Assembly: GCA_965203255.1 (NCBI GenBank)
Contig: OZ241882.1
Span: forward strand, 5,270,001 to 5,334,000
Direction: 5' to 3'
Length of the DNA: 64,000 bases
Source of the DNA: JAPOUP01 sp965203255
Lineage (GTDB): Bacteria > Pseudomonadota > Alphaproteobacteria > Rhodobacterales > Rhodobacteraceae
Both the position numbers and the translations under genes were made by a program. Under the pieces are notes generated by a model. That model saw nothing but the letters and a program-made list of their open reading frames with translations, searched no databases and was not told where the DNA came from. This document shows, piece by piece, positions 9,614-18,764 of this stretch (its first letter is position 1; every line of letters starts with the position of its first letter).

Positions 9614-9639
9614 GAATCCGGGCCTTCGGGTCCGGATTC
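9614..9639 (+). promoter_or_regulatory. Intercistronic hairpin with UUCG tetraloop between proX and proV
   Basis: Bases 9614-9624 pair with 9629-9639 through 11 positions (one G-U), closed by C(UUCG)G. No U-run follows, so it is more likely an RNA-stabilising or attenuating element than a full terminator. Such hairpins after a binding-protein gene often keep its transcript level above that of the transporter genes. Confidence 0.55.
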
Positions 9640-9691
9640 AGACCGAATTCGCCGTAGGGCCATTCAGGGCCCACGGCAGCACTGGCCACAT

Positions 9692-10777
9692 ATGGTGAGT
9701 ATAGCGGCGATGCCGGAACATGAGTCCATTCGCAATCGGGCGATACGGGTCGACGGTTTGTGGCAGGTATTCGGAACCAACTCAGCGGGTGCGCTGTCCG
9801 ACGCCAGAGCGGCGGGGGGCGGGCGAGCCGAGATTGCTGACCGACTTGTCGAAAGAGGGCTGATTCCTGCGGTTCGCGAGGCGACGTTCGACGTCGCGCC
9901 CGGAGAGCTCTTTGTGATTATGGGACTTTCCGGATCTGGAAAGTCGACGCTTGTCAGAGGTATCTCGAGGTTGGTGGAACCAACCGCTGGAGAGGTCGAA
10001 ATTGAGGGGGAGAACATCCTCGCCGCCTCGAAAGCGCGCATGACGGCGCTCCGCCGCTCCCGTATGGGAATGGTGTTCCAGCATTTCGGACTCTTTCCGC
10101 ACATGACGGTTCTGGACAACGTGGCCTTTCCGCTAAGGGTTGGTGGAATGGGCCGCTGCGCACGCCACCAAAAAGTGAGGCCCATCATCGAGATGGTTGG
10201 GCTGAAGGGGCGGGAGGAAGCCTATCCGCGTGAACTCTCCGGCGGACAGCGACAAAGGGTCGGGATAGCCCGTTCTCTGGCGGGCGACTGTTCAGTATGG
10301 TTCCTCGACGAGCCTTTCTCGGCGCTTGACCCATTGATCCGTCGGCAATTGCAGGACGAGTTTCTGGAAATTCGGGCGCGGCTGAACACGACCATAGTCT
10401 TCATCACGCATGATATTGCCGAGGCGCTGAAGCTCGCCGACCGGATCGCGATAATGCGTGATGGCGAAATCGTTCAGATCGGGACGCCTGCGGAAATCGT
10501 CCTGAATCCAGTTGACGGCTATGTCCGCGAGTTTTCCAGAGATGTCGCAAGGGGTCGACACGCGAAAGTAGGCTCGGTGATGCGTTCGACAAAGGGCGAT
10601 ATCGGAGGATTCAAGGAGCCCGGAACGGGGCTGCGCGCGGACATGACCTTGGAAGCGGCGCTGGCGACCTGCATGTCGCTTTATGAACCGGTGCCAGTTC
10701 GTGGCGATAGTGGGGACATCATCGGAATGGTGGATCCCGCGGACCTTGCCTCAGCGCTGCAGGCGGAGGAGTTATGA
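9692..10777 (+). CDS. proV: Glycine betaine ABC transporter ATP-binding protein
   Basis: About 361 residues; ATG 9692 and ATG 9710 are both possible starts and neither has a strong ribosome binding site. Walker A is GLSGSGKST, the signature LSGGQRQRVGIARSL, Walker B VWFLDEPFSALDP and the switch His is in VFITHD. MFQHFGLFPHMTVLDN is typical of the OpuAA/ProV subfamily. The C-terminal 80 residues form a degenerate CBS-like regulatory segment (VRGDSGDIIGMVDPADLASAL), which in this family senses ionic strength. Powers import of the ligand bound by ProX. Follows proX after a 113-bp gap holding a hairpin. Confidence 0.93.
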   Translation: MVSIAAMPEHESIRNRAIRVDGLWQVFGTNSAGALSDARAAGGGRAEIADRLVERGLIPAVREATFDVAPGELFVIMGLSGSGKSTLVRGISRLVEPTAGEVEIEGENILAASKARMTALRRSRMGMVFQHFGLFPHMTVLDNVAFPLRVGGMGRCARHQKVRPIIEMVGLKGREEAYPRELSGGQRQRVGIARSLAGDCSVWFLDEPFSALDPLIRRQLQDEFLEIRARLNTTIVFITHDIAEALKLADRIAIMRDGEIVQIGTPAEIVLNPVDGYVREFSRDVARGRHAKVGSVMRSTKGDIGGFKEPGTGLRADMTLEAALATCMSLYEPVPVRGDSGDIIGMVDPADLASALQAEEL

Positions 10778-10796
10778 GGGGCGGAGTCGGCGCTTC

Positions 10797-12878
10797 ATGA
10801 CCGCGAGAGTTTCCGATCTGCTTCAAAGAGCGGCCACGGTGGTGAGTGCAGGGTCGTCCCGCGGAATTCTGGCTGCAACGGCGGCTCTGCTGGCAGGTGC
10901 ATTCTGTCTGGCTTTGGAGCCTGTTGCACCTTGGCTTGTGCGTTTCCCGGAGAACTGGACCCTGCCTGCGACGGATTGGATAGGAAGGTTTCTTGAATGG
11001 CTGCTTTTGGGAATCAAGCCAACTGCACGCTGGTTTTCCTGGCTGTTGGGCTATCCAATGCAATGGGCCAACGCCGCCTTGGTCCAGACTCCGTGGCCAC
11101 TGGTAATCGGGGTCGCGACGGCACTCGGCTGGTATCTTGGGGGGCTGCCGATGGCCACGCTGGGTTTGGGAGGGCTCGGTTTCGTCCTGCTCTCTGGTTA
11201 CTGGTCGGAGAGCATGAACACGCTCGCTCTCGTTGCCGTCTCGGTTCCTTTGGCGCTGGCGGTCGGCGGCATTGCCGGAGTTTCGGCAAACGAGTTTCCG
11301 CGAATCAAATCCGCCGTCCAGTCTGTGCTCGACGTCATGCAGACAGTGCCGACGTTTGCGTATCTGACTCCGTTGCTGTTGCTGTTCGGTTTTGGGCCGG
11401 TTGTGGGTCTGATCGCCTCCGCGATCTACGCAGCTCCTCCCATGGCGCGCAATGTCATACTTGGACTTGAGCGCGTCGATCCTGAAGTGCGGGAAGCAGC
11501 GGTCATGTCGGGTGGCACAAGGATGCAGCAGCTTCTGCTTGTGGAAATTCCTACGGCCAGTCAACAGATCATGGTGGGGGTCAATCAATGTCTGATGGCA
11601 GCGTTGTCCATGGTGATCATTGCCGCCGTCATAGGAGGCTTCAATGACATTGGTTGGGAAGTGCTGCTGACCATGCGCAAGGCGCAGTTCGGCGCGGCTT
11701 TGATGGCAGGATTGGTGATTGTTGTGTTTGCCATCGTCATAGACCGGATGAGTGCCGCTCTGGCGCATGAGCGCCGCCGACATAATCCTTGGGTCGCGTA
11801 TGGTGTCGTGGCCGTTTCAGCCATGGCCGCGCTGGCGTTCCGGACCGGGCTTCCCGATCCTTCCTCGCTGACTGTTTTTGATCCGGTAGCTGAATACGTG
11901 GACAGGGCACTTGGAGAGTTTACAGCGGCAAACGGGGAGGCGCTGAACCAATTCAGGAATGGCGCGATGTTCTACGTGCTGCTTCCGCTGAGAATTGGAT
12001 TGGACGAAGCCGTGCTCCCGTTCACTTGGGGGTTCCAGTGGACATCGACGATGAGTTTCGGTCTTGTCGCCGTCGCGGCAGGGGTGGGGGCGTTTCTGGT
12101 GGTGTCAGGTCGTGTGACGTCGGGACTGCTGCTGGTGATTGGTGTCGGAGTCATCGAAACTGGCATCGCGAACCTTCCCTGGCCATTCGTATTCGTCGGC
12201 ACCGCCTCCCTGGCGTGGACTGCGAAGGGACGCGGACTGGTGATCTTCTGTGTGGTGCTGCTTGCGGCAATCCTGATCAGCGGACTATGGGAGCGGGCTC
12301 TACTGTCACTCTATCTTTCGGGAGTTTCGGTGCTGGCCTGTGCCGTGTTTGGTGGTGCCATTGGGCTGTTCTGTGCCGTGGTGCCGCTCGCGTGGCGGGT
12401 TGTTCGGCTGGTTTGTGACATGCTGCAGACCATCCCCCTGTTTGTGTTCCTCATACCGGTTCTGATGTTTTTCCAGATCGGCGAGTTCAGTGCTTTCCTC
12501 GCAATCTGCGCTTACGCGATCGTGCCGATGATCCGTTACACTCGCCATGGGCTCGTTACGACTCCGCCCGAGTTGCTCGAGGCTGCGGTGGCCAGTGGTG
12601 CAACTCCTTGGCAGATCATGCGTGACGTCCGGGCACCTTACGCCGCCCCAACGATCCTTCTCGGTCTAAACCAAACCATACTATATGCCTTTGCCATGCT
12701 TGTGATCGCGGCGCTCATCGGAACGACAGGGCTTGGGCAGTCAATCTATCTTGCGCTTGGCTCCGCGGATGTCGGCCTGGGGGTTTCCGCAGGCGCGGCG
12801 ATGGCGATACTCGCGCTGGTTTCCGATCGGCTCGTTCAGGCGTTTGCCGAGGAACGCCGGGCGGCGCTGGGGCTTTGA
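10797..12878 (+). CDS. proW: Glycine betaine ABC transporter permease, two fused permease domains
   Basis: ATG 10797 (MTARVSDLLQ) gives 693 residues, about twice a normal ProW. Two complete permease domains are in tandem: the first has SGYWSESMNTLALV and the EAA loop around EAAVMSGGTRMQQLLLVEIP; the second has CDMLQTIPLFVFLIPVLMF and EAAVASGATPWQIMRDVRAP. Each domain ends in the NQ(C/T)LMAALSMVIIA or NQTILYAFAMLVIAA helix. A single polypeptide can thus supply both halves of the membrane channel. It starts 20 bp after proV and overlaps the next gene by 4 bp (TTGA), so it is part of one operon. Tandem ProW proteins are known in alphaproteobacteria. Confidence 0.92.
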   Translation: MTARVSDLLQRAATVVSAGSSRGILAATAALLAGAFCLALEPVAPWLVRFPENWTLPATDWIGRFLEWLLLGIKPTARWFSWLLGYPMQWANAALVQTPWPLVIGVATALGWYLGGLPMATLGLGGLGFVLLSGYWSESMNTLALVAVSVPLALAVGGIAGVSANEFPRIKSAVQSVLDVMQTVPTFAYLTPLLLLFGFGPVVGLIASAIYAAPPMARNVILGLERVDPEVREAAVMSGGTRMQQLLLVEIPTASQQIMVGVNQCLMAALSMVIIAAVIGGFNDIGWEVLLTMRKAQFGAALMAGLVIVVFAIVIDRMSAALAHERRRHNPWVAYGVVAVSAMAALAFRTGLPDPSSLTVFDPVAEYVDRALGEFTAANGEALNQFRNGAMFYVLLPLRIGLDEAVLPFTWGFQWTSTMSFGLVAVAAGVGAFLVVSGRVTSGLLLVIGVGVIETGIANLPWPFVFVGTASLAWTAKGRGLVIFCVVLLAAILISGLWERALLSLYLSGVSVLACAVFGGAIGLFCAVVPLAWRVVRLVCDMLQTIPLFVFLIPVLMFFQIGEFSAFLAICAYAIVPMIRYTRHGLVTTPPELLEAAVASGATPWQIMRDVRAPYAAPTILLGLNQTILYAFAMLVIAALIGTTGLGQSIYLALGSADVGLGVSAGAAMAILALVSDRLVQAFAEERRAALGL

Positions 12879-13753
12879 CAGCCACTCGGACACCGGTCGC
12901 TCTAGCGACCTTCGCGGCAATCGTCTGGGGCCTGTGGTGGATACCGATCCGCTATCTCGAGACGCTAGGACTGCATGGAGCCTGGGCAGGGCTCGTGATG
13001 AATCTGGGGGCGTTTCTGTTGGCCCTCGCATGGGTGCTCATCCGCAGAATCCGGCTTCGGCTTGACGCCCGGGCGATCGCGGGCGCCGCTCTCATAGGTT
13101 TGGCGGTCTCGAGCTATTCCACGGCGTTGAACTACACGGATGTCGTGCGCGCGGTACTGCTGTTCTATCTCGCGCCCGTCTGGAGCAAGATCTTGGATCG
13201 TACATTTCTGGGTATGCCGTGGCGATGGACTTCAACAGTCGCATTGGTCGCGGCACTCGCAGGCGCTTATCTGGTGTTGGGTGGTAGGGTCAGGTTCGAT
13301 GCCCTGAATCTGGGTGACTTTCTATCGCTGGTCTCTGGCATGGCATGGGCTGGCGGAGCGACGCTCACCTTCTCGGGCCGGACGGCGAATACGATTTCGT
13401 TGACGGTTGTGACCTTACTGTTTGCAGTCGTTGTTTCGGCGCCGTTTGCGTTGGCGTTCGGGCTGCCGGAATTTGAAGGTGAACTGGAATTTGCGGCTTC
13501 AGCGGGTTTTGGGGCCGGAGCGGTCTATGTGCTGCCGATTATGGCCATGACACTCTGGAGCGCCCGTCGTCTGGCACCGACGACACTGACCTTGCTCCTG
13601 ACCGCCGAAATTGTCTCCGGAGTGGCCTCCAGTTCGGTGCTGCTGGATGAACCGTTCGGCGCGATGCAGCTGCTCGGCACCGCACTCATTGTCATTGCGG
13701 CGATGAGCGAGATTCTGTCGGGATTCAGCAAGCCCGCAATGGAACGGCATTGA
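12875..13753 (+). CDS. EamA/DMT-family membrane transporter
   Basis: 292 residues starting at TTG 12875, which overlaps the proW stop as TTGA. About ten hydrophobic helices are arranged as two EamA repeats; the first begins TFAAIVWGLWWIPIRYLE and the second around SLVSGMAWAGGATLTFSG. DMT carriers of this kind export small metabolites such as amino acids. Tight coupling to the betaine importer suggests a role in exporting a by-product or related amine, but this is inference. Confidence 0.8.
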   Translation: MTATRTPVALATFAAIVWGLWWIPIRYLETLGLHGAWAGLVMNLGAFLLALAWVLIRRIRLRLDARAIAGAALIGLAVSSYSTALNYTDVVRAVLLFYLAPVWSKILDRTFLGMPWRWTSTVALVAALAGAYLVLGGRVRFDALNLGDFLSLVSGMAWAGGATLTFSGRTANTISLTVVTLLFAVVVSAPFALAFGLPEFEGELEFAASAGFGAGAVYVLPIMAMTLWSARRLAPTTLTLLLTAEIVSGVASSSVLLDEPFGAMQLLGTALIVIAAMSEILSGFSKPAMERH

Positions 13754-13860
13754 TCTTCCGCCTCCGCCGTTCAAGTATGAGTTGGCCTCGCCATGGAATG
13801 GTTTTCAACCGCAGCCGCATTGCTGGATTCCGTCAAGAGCGGGTGAGCGGAATACCGAAC

Positions 13861-13868
13861 AGGAGGAT
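13861..13868 (+). promoter_or_regulatory. Strong ribosome binding site that fixes a TTG start
   Basis: AGGAGGAT ends 6 bases before TTG 13875. The conserved Rossmann start (TQVGVIGLGDMG) follows directly, so TTG rather than the upstream ATG at 13782 is the real start. Confidence 0.7.
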
Positions 13869-13874
13869 CCTGAA

Positions 13875-14762
13875 TTGACACAGGTAGGTGTTATTGGCCT
13901 GGGAGACATGGGCTCCGGATTCGCGAGAAATCTGATCAAGAACGGATTCGAGGTGGTGGGGTTGGATCTCAGTCCCGAAAGGATGCGGTCATTCATCGAA
14001 CTCGGGGGCGTAGCCTGCCAGAGCGCTGCTGAAGTCGGTCAGGGCTCGAAAGCGGTGTTCGTCATGGTAATGAACGGAGCACAGGCCAAGGAGGTTATCC
14101 TCGGTGAGGGACTTGCCTCGACAATGGCTGCGGGCGCGGCAGTGGTGCTGACTTCAACGATCCATGCACGTGAGGCCCGCGAAATCGCTGCGGAACTGGA
14201 AGGTACGGGCATTGATCTCATCGATTCGCCGGTGTCAGGTGGCCGCCCGGGTGCCCAGAGTGGATCATTGACCCTTATGGCTGCGGCCTCGAGCGAAGTC
14301 CTGGCGGCCCATCGCGAAGTTCTCGCTGCCGTATCAAAGGTCGTCCATCATGTGGGTGAGAATGCTGGAGACGGTCAGACCGTAAAGGCATGCCTTCAGT
14401 CCCTCATCGGTTCCATCTTCTCGGCAACCTATGAGGTGTCGGTTCTTGCGGGAAAAACAGGTGTTTCCGGTGAGGTTCTCCGTCGGGTCATTGCCTCCAC
14501 CGGAGCGGCCAATGGAATAACCGACGGATCGCTTGAGAATATCATCGCACGCCGGTTCGAAGGTACCGGTAGTGGGATTGGCACGATGCAAAAGGATCTG
14601 ACGATTTCACTGGAGCTGGCGCGGCTTGCTGGTGTGCCGATGCAGACCACCGAAGCCGCGATGCGGATATTCGATGCGGGGCTCGAAAGGTATCCGTCGG
14701 GAGACAACCAATCCGCAGCTCTGGTGATCGAGGAGGCTGCCGGTGCGTTGCTGAAGCCCTGA
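13875..14762 (+). CDS. NAD(P)-dependent 3-hydroxyisobutyrate-dehydrogenase-family oxidoreductase
   Basis: 295 residues from TTG 13875, the normal length of the family. The N-terminal Rossmann motif is VIGLGDMGSGFARNL; the substrate-binding signature is SPVSGGRPGAQSGSLTLM near residue 120; the catalytic Lys is expected in DGQTVKACLQ near 170. The family (beta-hydroxyacid dehydrogenases, including L-threonate and tartronate-semialdehyde enzymes) oxidises 2- or 3-hydroxy acids. Placed 121 bp after the transporter operon in the same direction. The particular substrate is unknown. Confidence 0.85.
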   Translation: MTQVGVIGLGDMGSGFARNLIKNGFEVVGLDLSPERMRSFIELGGVACQSAAEVGQGSKAVFVMVMNGAQAKEVILGEGLASTMAAGAAVVLTSTIHAREAREIAAELEGTGIDLIDSPVSGGRPGAQSGSLTLMAAASSEVLAAHREVLAAVSKVVHHVGENAGDGQTVKACLQSLIGSIFSATYEVSVLAGKTGVSGEVLRRVIASTGAANGITDGSLENIIARRFEGTGSGIGTMQKDLTISLELARLAGVPMQTTEAAMRIFDAGLERYPSGDNQSAALVIEEAAGALLKP

Positions 14763-14855
14763 GATCTGGGGTTGTCTGCGATGGAGGCAACCGAGATTTG
14801 GTACATTCGCTCAAGGTGATGGACGGATTCTGATTGGATCACGCCGAACTTCGGT

Positions 14856-15293
14856 TCATCTGGAACAGTGGGATTGGCGATCATTCCCCTTTGGAGCTTG
14901 CGGAGATTCGTCCGCTTCCTGTGTGGGCTGGCATGGGAGCCCGTGCGCACCGAGGGCGTTACGTTTGCAGTTGGGACTGGCGATCGAATCGTGGACTTCC
15001 TCGTCCCGCCCGCCACAGACAGTGACGGTCAGACAGAAGGTTGCGCGAAGCAGGAAATCCATTCGCTTCAGGTACTGGTCAGGGGTTTCGTCGGGGAAAG
15101 GCGTAATTCCGCTTACCTGCTCCTGCCCGAACTTTCGGTTGATGTCACCGAGATCCCTATAGGCCGCCTTGACGTCCTCCAGACTGAGCCTGCAGCCCCG
15201 GATCGGAACCGTCCTCTGGAAGTAACGGACCGGCTCCCGAGGCGGCGACCAGTCCCGCCGCCCATCGACTCCCTCCTTTGCCCGAATGCCCAT
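14856..15293 (-). CDS. Unrecognised protein, probably a truncated gene
   Basis: The frame encodes 145 residues. The middle section (LEDVKAAYRDLGDINRKFGQ to RATFCLTVTVCGGRDEEVHD) has the composition and helix/strand alternation of a real protein, but the last 45 residues look random, suggesting the true 3' end was lost to rearrangement. It lies downstream of a toxin-antitoxin pair in a region of mobile-element debris. No function is proposed. Confidence 0.35.
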   Translation of the reverse strand: MGIRAKEGVDGRRDWSPPREPVRYFQRTVPIRGCRLSLEDVKAAYRDLGDINRKFGQEQVSGITPFPDETPDQYLKRMDFLLRATFCLTVTVCGGRDEEVHDSIASPNCKRNALGAHGLPCQPTQEADESPQAPKGNDRQSHCSR

Positions 15294-15382
15294 TGTCTCA
15301 GGTCAGCACGCGGGGCGTGGTCTCCGGGACCCTGTCGGGCATCCGTAGCAGGGCGATATCCGCTTCCGTGGCCGCGTCCACC

Positions 15383-15796
15383 TTAGCCGGGTCGGTCCGC
15401 CCCTCGAGGCCGGTCCTGATCCGCGCTGTGCCCATGATCCGTTACCTCCTTCGGGTTGGCCCTTGGGCCACAGGTCCAGGCCCCTCCGACCTCTCCGGCC
15501 GCGTATGGCTGGAACGAAACCCTGAGGCCGAGCGCCTTGGAAACCTTCAGGACCGTGGCGAGAGTGGGATTCCCCTCTCCCGACAGCGCCCTTCCCAGCT
15601 CGGTCCGGCTCATCCCGACCTCCTCCGCGAGGGCGGTCATGTTCCGTGGCCGGGCCACCGTTCCGAGCGCGCGTGCGACGAAGGCCGGCTCATCCCCGCC
15701 TTCCTCCATCACCGCGTCAAGGTAGGCTCTTATGTCCTCCCCGCTCTTAAGGTAGTCGGCTGTGTCGTATCGGGCGAACGTCACTTCTTTCCGCAT
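15383..15796 (-). CDS. Addiction-module antidote protein (HigA/TIGR02684-like, HTH)
   Basis: 137 residues. The first 100 match the putative addiction-module antidote family: DTADYLKSGEDIRAYLDAVMEEGG, then a helix-turn-helix (MTALAEEVGMSRTELGRALSGEGNPTLATVLKVSKALGLRV). The usual protein ends shortly after FQPYAA; here about 35 extra, low-complexity residues follow, perhaps because the native stop was lost. It starts 3 bp after the stop of the partner toxin gene (toxin first, antitoxin second). The partner is broken, so this is an orphan antidote that may persist as a DNA-binding regulator. Confidence 0.8.
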   Translation of the reverse strand: MRKEVTFARYDTADYLKSGEDIRAYLDAVMEEGGDEPAFVARALGTVARPRNMTALAEEVGMSRTELGRALSGEGNPTLATVLKVSKALGLRVSFQPYAAGEVGGAWTCGPRANPKEVTDHGHSADQDRPRGADRPG

Positions 15797-15799
15797 CGC

Positions 15800-16096
15800 T
15801 CAGTCCTTCCAGTTTCCGGCGAGTGACATGGCCTTCCTGATGTCGCGGCCCTGCGACGACTTCTCCCCGCCGCAGAGCAGGACGACGCGGTCCGGGCCAC
15901 GCCTCAGGAAGTATACACGATAGCCCTGCCCGTAGTCGATGCGGAGTTCTTAAACGCCGCCACCGACCGGCGCCGCATCGCCGGGGTTTCCTGAGGCGAG
16001 ACGGTCAAGACGCACGGCGATCCGGGCCATCGCGCGGCGGTCCCCGAGGCCGGACAGCCATCCATCAAAGACACTGCTTCGGATCACTTCGATCAT
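15800..16096 (-). pseudogene. RelE/HigB-type toxin (phage Gp49-like) inactivated by a nonsense codon
   Basis: ATG 16096 to TGA 15800 spans 98 sense codons, the family length, but codon 49 (15950-15952) is TAA. Either side matches the addiction-module killer family closely: FDGWLSGLGDRRAMARIAVR and LDRLASGNPGD before it, then ELRIDYGQGYRVYF and VVLLCGGEKSSQGRDIRKA after it. The expected residue is Ser in GVSELRIDYG, so a single TCA-to-TAA change would explain it. No frameshift is visible, so the mutation is probably recent and relieved the cell of the toxin. Confidence 0.8.
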
Positions 16097-16315
16097 GTGA
16101 ACACTATGGTGGTCAGCGGGTCATATGTCTAAGCGTATGGCTCCCAACATTCAAACAAGCGAGCGCCCGCTGGCGCCGTGGTGCTCGATGTAGTCCTCGG
16201 ACGCTGGGACGCACTCGTCAAGCGAGTCGAAGACTATCGAATCCTGACGCTGGTGACGATGCCGGAGATCTCGGCGGCGCCCTCCATAGTGCATCCGTGT
16301 GAAGTTGGGTCTATC

Positions 16316-16821
16316 CTAACAAAGGTCCATGAAGTCCCACAAGGTCAGCCCTGATTCCTGACGCGCATGACGGTCTGTCTGCTGGTCCGGCGACAGGACC
16401 GAAGGTCTTCCAGGGGTTTTCCCGTCAGCTCTGGCGCGGGTGAGGCCGGACTGGGTGCGCTCGATCAGCAGGTCGCGCTCGAACTGGGCGACGGCGTTGA
16501 CGACATTCATCGTCATCTTTCCCGCCGGATTGGTCAGGTCGACCCCGCCAAGGGCGAGGCACTGCACACGGATACCCGCTTCCCCGAGCCTGGCGACGAT
16601 CGTGCTGACATCGATGGCATCGCGACCCAGCCGGTCGAGTTTGGTGATGATCGGGAATCGCCCCTCTCCATCCTGTCGAGGAGGCGGACGAACCCCGGGC
16701 GCTGAGTGATCGCCAGCGACCCGAAGACCGTCTCGGTGACGGGACGGTGGGGTTCGACCCTGAATCCAGCCGCCCCGATTTCCGCCATCTGGTCTGCGGG
16801 GGTCTGGCCGGACTCGAGCAT
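16316..16821 (-). pseudogene. tnpR: Serine resolvase/invertase (Tn3-type), frameshifted and truncated
   Basis: Two frames together encode most of a resolvase catalytic domain. The upstream part reads AEIGAAGFRVEPHRPVTETV and RPGFVRLLDRMERGD; the frame then shifts near 16655 and continues as PIITKLDRLGRDAI, then CLALGGVDLTNPAGKMTM, VVNAVAQFERDLLIERTQSG and LTRARADGKTPGRP. The N-terminal nucleophile-Ser region (YxRVST) is missing. One base appears lost at the junction. It lies back to back with Tn3-type transposase debris, as in a Tn3 element. Confidence 0.75.
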
Positions 16822-17580
16822 GAGGACAGTCTTCTGGAGAACCGCGGACAGCGGGAAAGGCAGATCAAATCCATCGTCGATGATCTGGACGTTTCCGTGT
16901 TCGGCCTGGTCCGCGACATCCGCGGAGCGATCGCGGATGACGGGCTGTCGGCCACGCGGAAGGTCGAGGCGATCCGTTCGCTGCTTTGCCGGGAAAGCCG
17001 CAGCCCGTCATTCGAGAGCCTGAAAGCCGATCTGGATGCTGCCGGAAAGGATCGGGACTGTCATCACCTTCTGGAGAGGGGTTCGCAGTATCTGCGGAAC
17101 CGGCTCAGTCCAATCCTGTGCACCGTCATGTTCGAGCACATTGACCGTGCCACCCAGCTGGGCGAGGCAGTCGATCACTTCAGGGCTGCCGACGGGTGTG
17201 TCGACGCGAATGCGCCGACAGGATTTTCAGGCGCTGGCGAGCGATCGGCGCTGTACGGCGCTGACGGAGAATTCCGGATCCCGCTCTACAAGGTGTTCCT
17301 GTTCCAGCATGTCACCTCCGCTATCAGGTTCGGTGATCTGGACCTCGCCCACTCCCACAGATACCGACCGAATTCGCCGATCCTGGATCGGTTCTGGCGG
17401 CACCCAGCGATGCGCTGGCCAGACAATACCGGCTCACCAACGCCAATGTCCCGGCCAACGGCGTGCTCAGCGCCTTCGGGCATTGGCAGCAGACCCGCGC
17501 CCGACCCACCGCCCGCCGCTCCCCGCTTCTGGCCGGCATCATGGGGCTGGGCTGTGGCATCGGCGTACGCAGGATGACCC
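16822..17580 (+). pseudogene. tnpA: Tn3-family transposase remnant
   Basis: The frame beginning near 16800 reads QRERQIKSIVDDLDVSVFGL..., then PLYKVFLFQHVTSAIRFGDLDLAHSHRYR, the hallmark of the middle of Tn3 transposases. The frame breaks near 17375; LLAGIMGLGCGIGVRRMTRIS, another Tn3 landmark, follows in a different frame at about 17530-17590. Both the 5' third and the catalytic C-terminus are gone. Divergent from the resolvase remnant. Confidence 0.7.
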
Positions 17581-17900
17581 GCATCTCGTCACGGTCGTCT
17601 GGCGCCCGCAGTCCGCGCATTCCCGGCGGCAGCGCTCCCCCTCGGCTCCCAGCCCCTCGTCCCGCCGCAGGCGGGGCACGCGAAACCCTTGCCTCAGCGC
17701 AGCTGCGCAAGGTGCCAGGCACAGGCGCCGTCGTCCGGCAGGAGCTCCCCGGACTCCTGATGGGATATGGGGCGGTCGTCTTTCCATCGGCTTGGTATGG
17801 CAGGAACATAAGGCGAACACAGCGACGCATCAAGCCCTTCCGGCACGGAATGTTGACCCGCCTTGGTCAAAGGGATAAGCCTTTCATTTGAATCCGTCAA
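17539..17900 (-). pseudogene. N-terminal remnant of an IS1595-type transposase
   Basis: Minus-strand frames give a zinc-ribbon start: HLAQLR, then in a shifted frame GFACPACGGTRGWEP, then in the third frame ERCRRECADCGRQTTVT. This C-x2-C ... C-x2-C ribbon with the QTTVT tail is typical of IS1595-family transposases. The catalytic domain is absent. Confidence 0.5.
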
Positions 17901-18023
17901 CCACCCGCGAAGCGGAGATTCTGAAGCTGGCTTTCGAGAGTGTATCGGGCTGTTGAGGGATATGTTTGGATAGGCGTTCGCTTACGCGGATGACTGTCGA
18001 TGCGGGTAAGGCATCCGGCGAAT

Positions 18024-18764
18024 TCAGATGCAGCGGCCACCATCGATCTCCAACGCGACCCCAGTAACCATGCTGGCTTCGTCGGAACAGAGATAGCAGG
18101 CTGCGTTTCCCATATCCTCAGGGGTCGAAAACCGCCCGATCGGAATGGTTGCAAGGAAGCTTGCCCGCCGTTCGGGCGTATCCTCACCGAGAAAACTTGC
18201 AAGTAGTTGGGTCTCGCCCGCGACCGGGCATAATGCGTTCACGCGTATGCCCGCCGGTGCGAGTTCGACCGCCATTGTCTTTGTTGCCGTGATCATCCAC
18301 CCCTTGGTTGCATTGTACCAATTCAGGTTTGGCCGCGGTGAAAGACCCGCGGTTGAAGCGATGTTTAGGATTGCCCCGCGCCCATTGGATTTCATATGGG
18401 GTACGAGACATTTGGCGGTCAGGTAGACCGATTTCGCGTTGACGGCGAATACACGGTCAAACGTCTCTTCGGGAACATCTTCCAGCGGCATTGGGAGATG
18501 AGTGATGCCGGCGTTGTTCACCAGAACGTCCACTTGGCCAAATTCATGCAGCGCGTTGGCCACCATTCTGGAGACGCTGCTGCTGTCGGCGACATCGACT
18601 TCCTGAGCGATCCCGTCGATCTCGTCGGCGATATGCGTGGCGGTTTCGGGATTTATGTCAGCCACCATTACACGAGCACCTTCCGAAGCGAATTTAAGGG
18701 CGATCCCCGCTCCGAACCCTGAACCACCTCCGGTGACAATCGCGGTCTTGGCTTCCAATCTCAT
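18024..18764 (-). CDS. Short-chain dehydrogenase/reductase
   Basis: 246 residues from ATG 18764, supported by GGGAGAA 4-10 bases upstream. Motifs: TGGGSGFGAGIALKF at residue 12, DVADSSS, VNNAGITHLPM near 85, IASTAGLSPRP with catalytic Ser, YNATKGWMI near 150, LCPVAGET. It belongs to the glucose/3-oxoacyl reductase-like SDR group. Flanked by transposon debris on one side and a 550-bp gap on the other, so there is no operon context. Confidence 0.88.
   Translation of the reverse strand: MRLEAKTAIVTGGGSGFGAGIALKFASEGARVMVADINPETATHIADEIDGIAQEVDVADSSSVSRMVANALHEFGQVDVLVNNAGITHLPMPLEDVPEETFDRVFAVNAKSVYLTAKCLVPHMKSNGRGAILNIASTAGLSPRPNLNWYNATKGWMITATKTMAVELAPAGIRVNALCPVAGETQLLASFLGEDTPERRASFLATIPIGRFSTPEDMGNAACYLCSDEASMVTGVALEIDGGRCI

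Noticed and set aside
10719..11783. 354-codon minus-strand frame opposite proW
   Set aside because: His/Arg/Gln-rich antisense of transmembrane codons; proW motifs on the plus strand are unambiguous.
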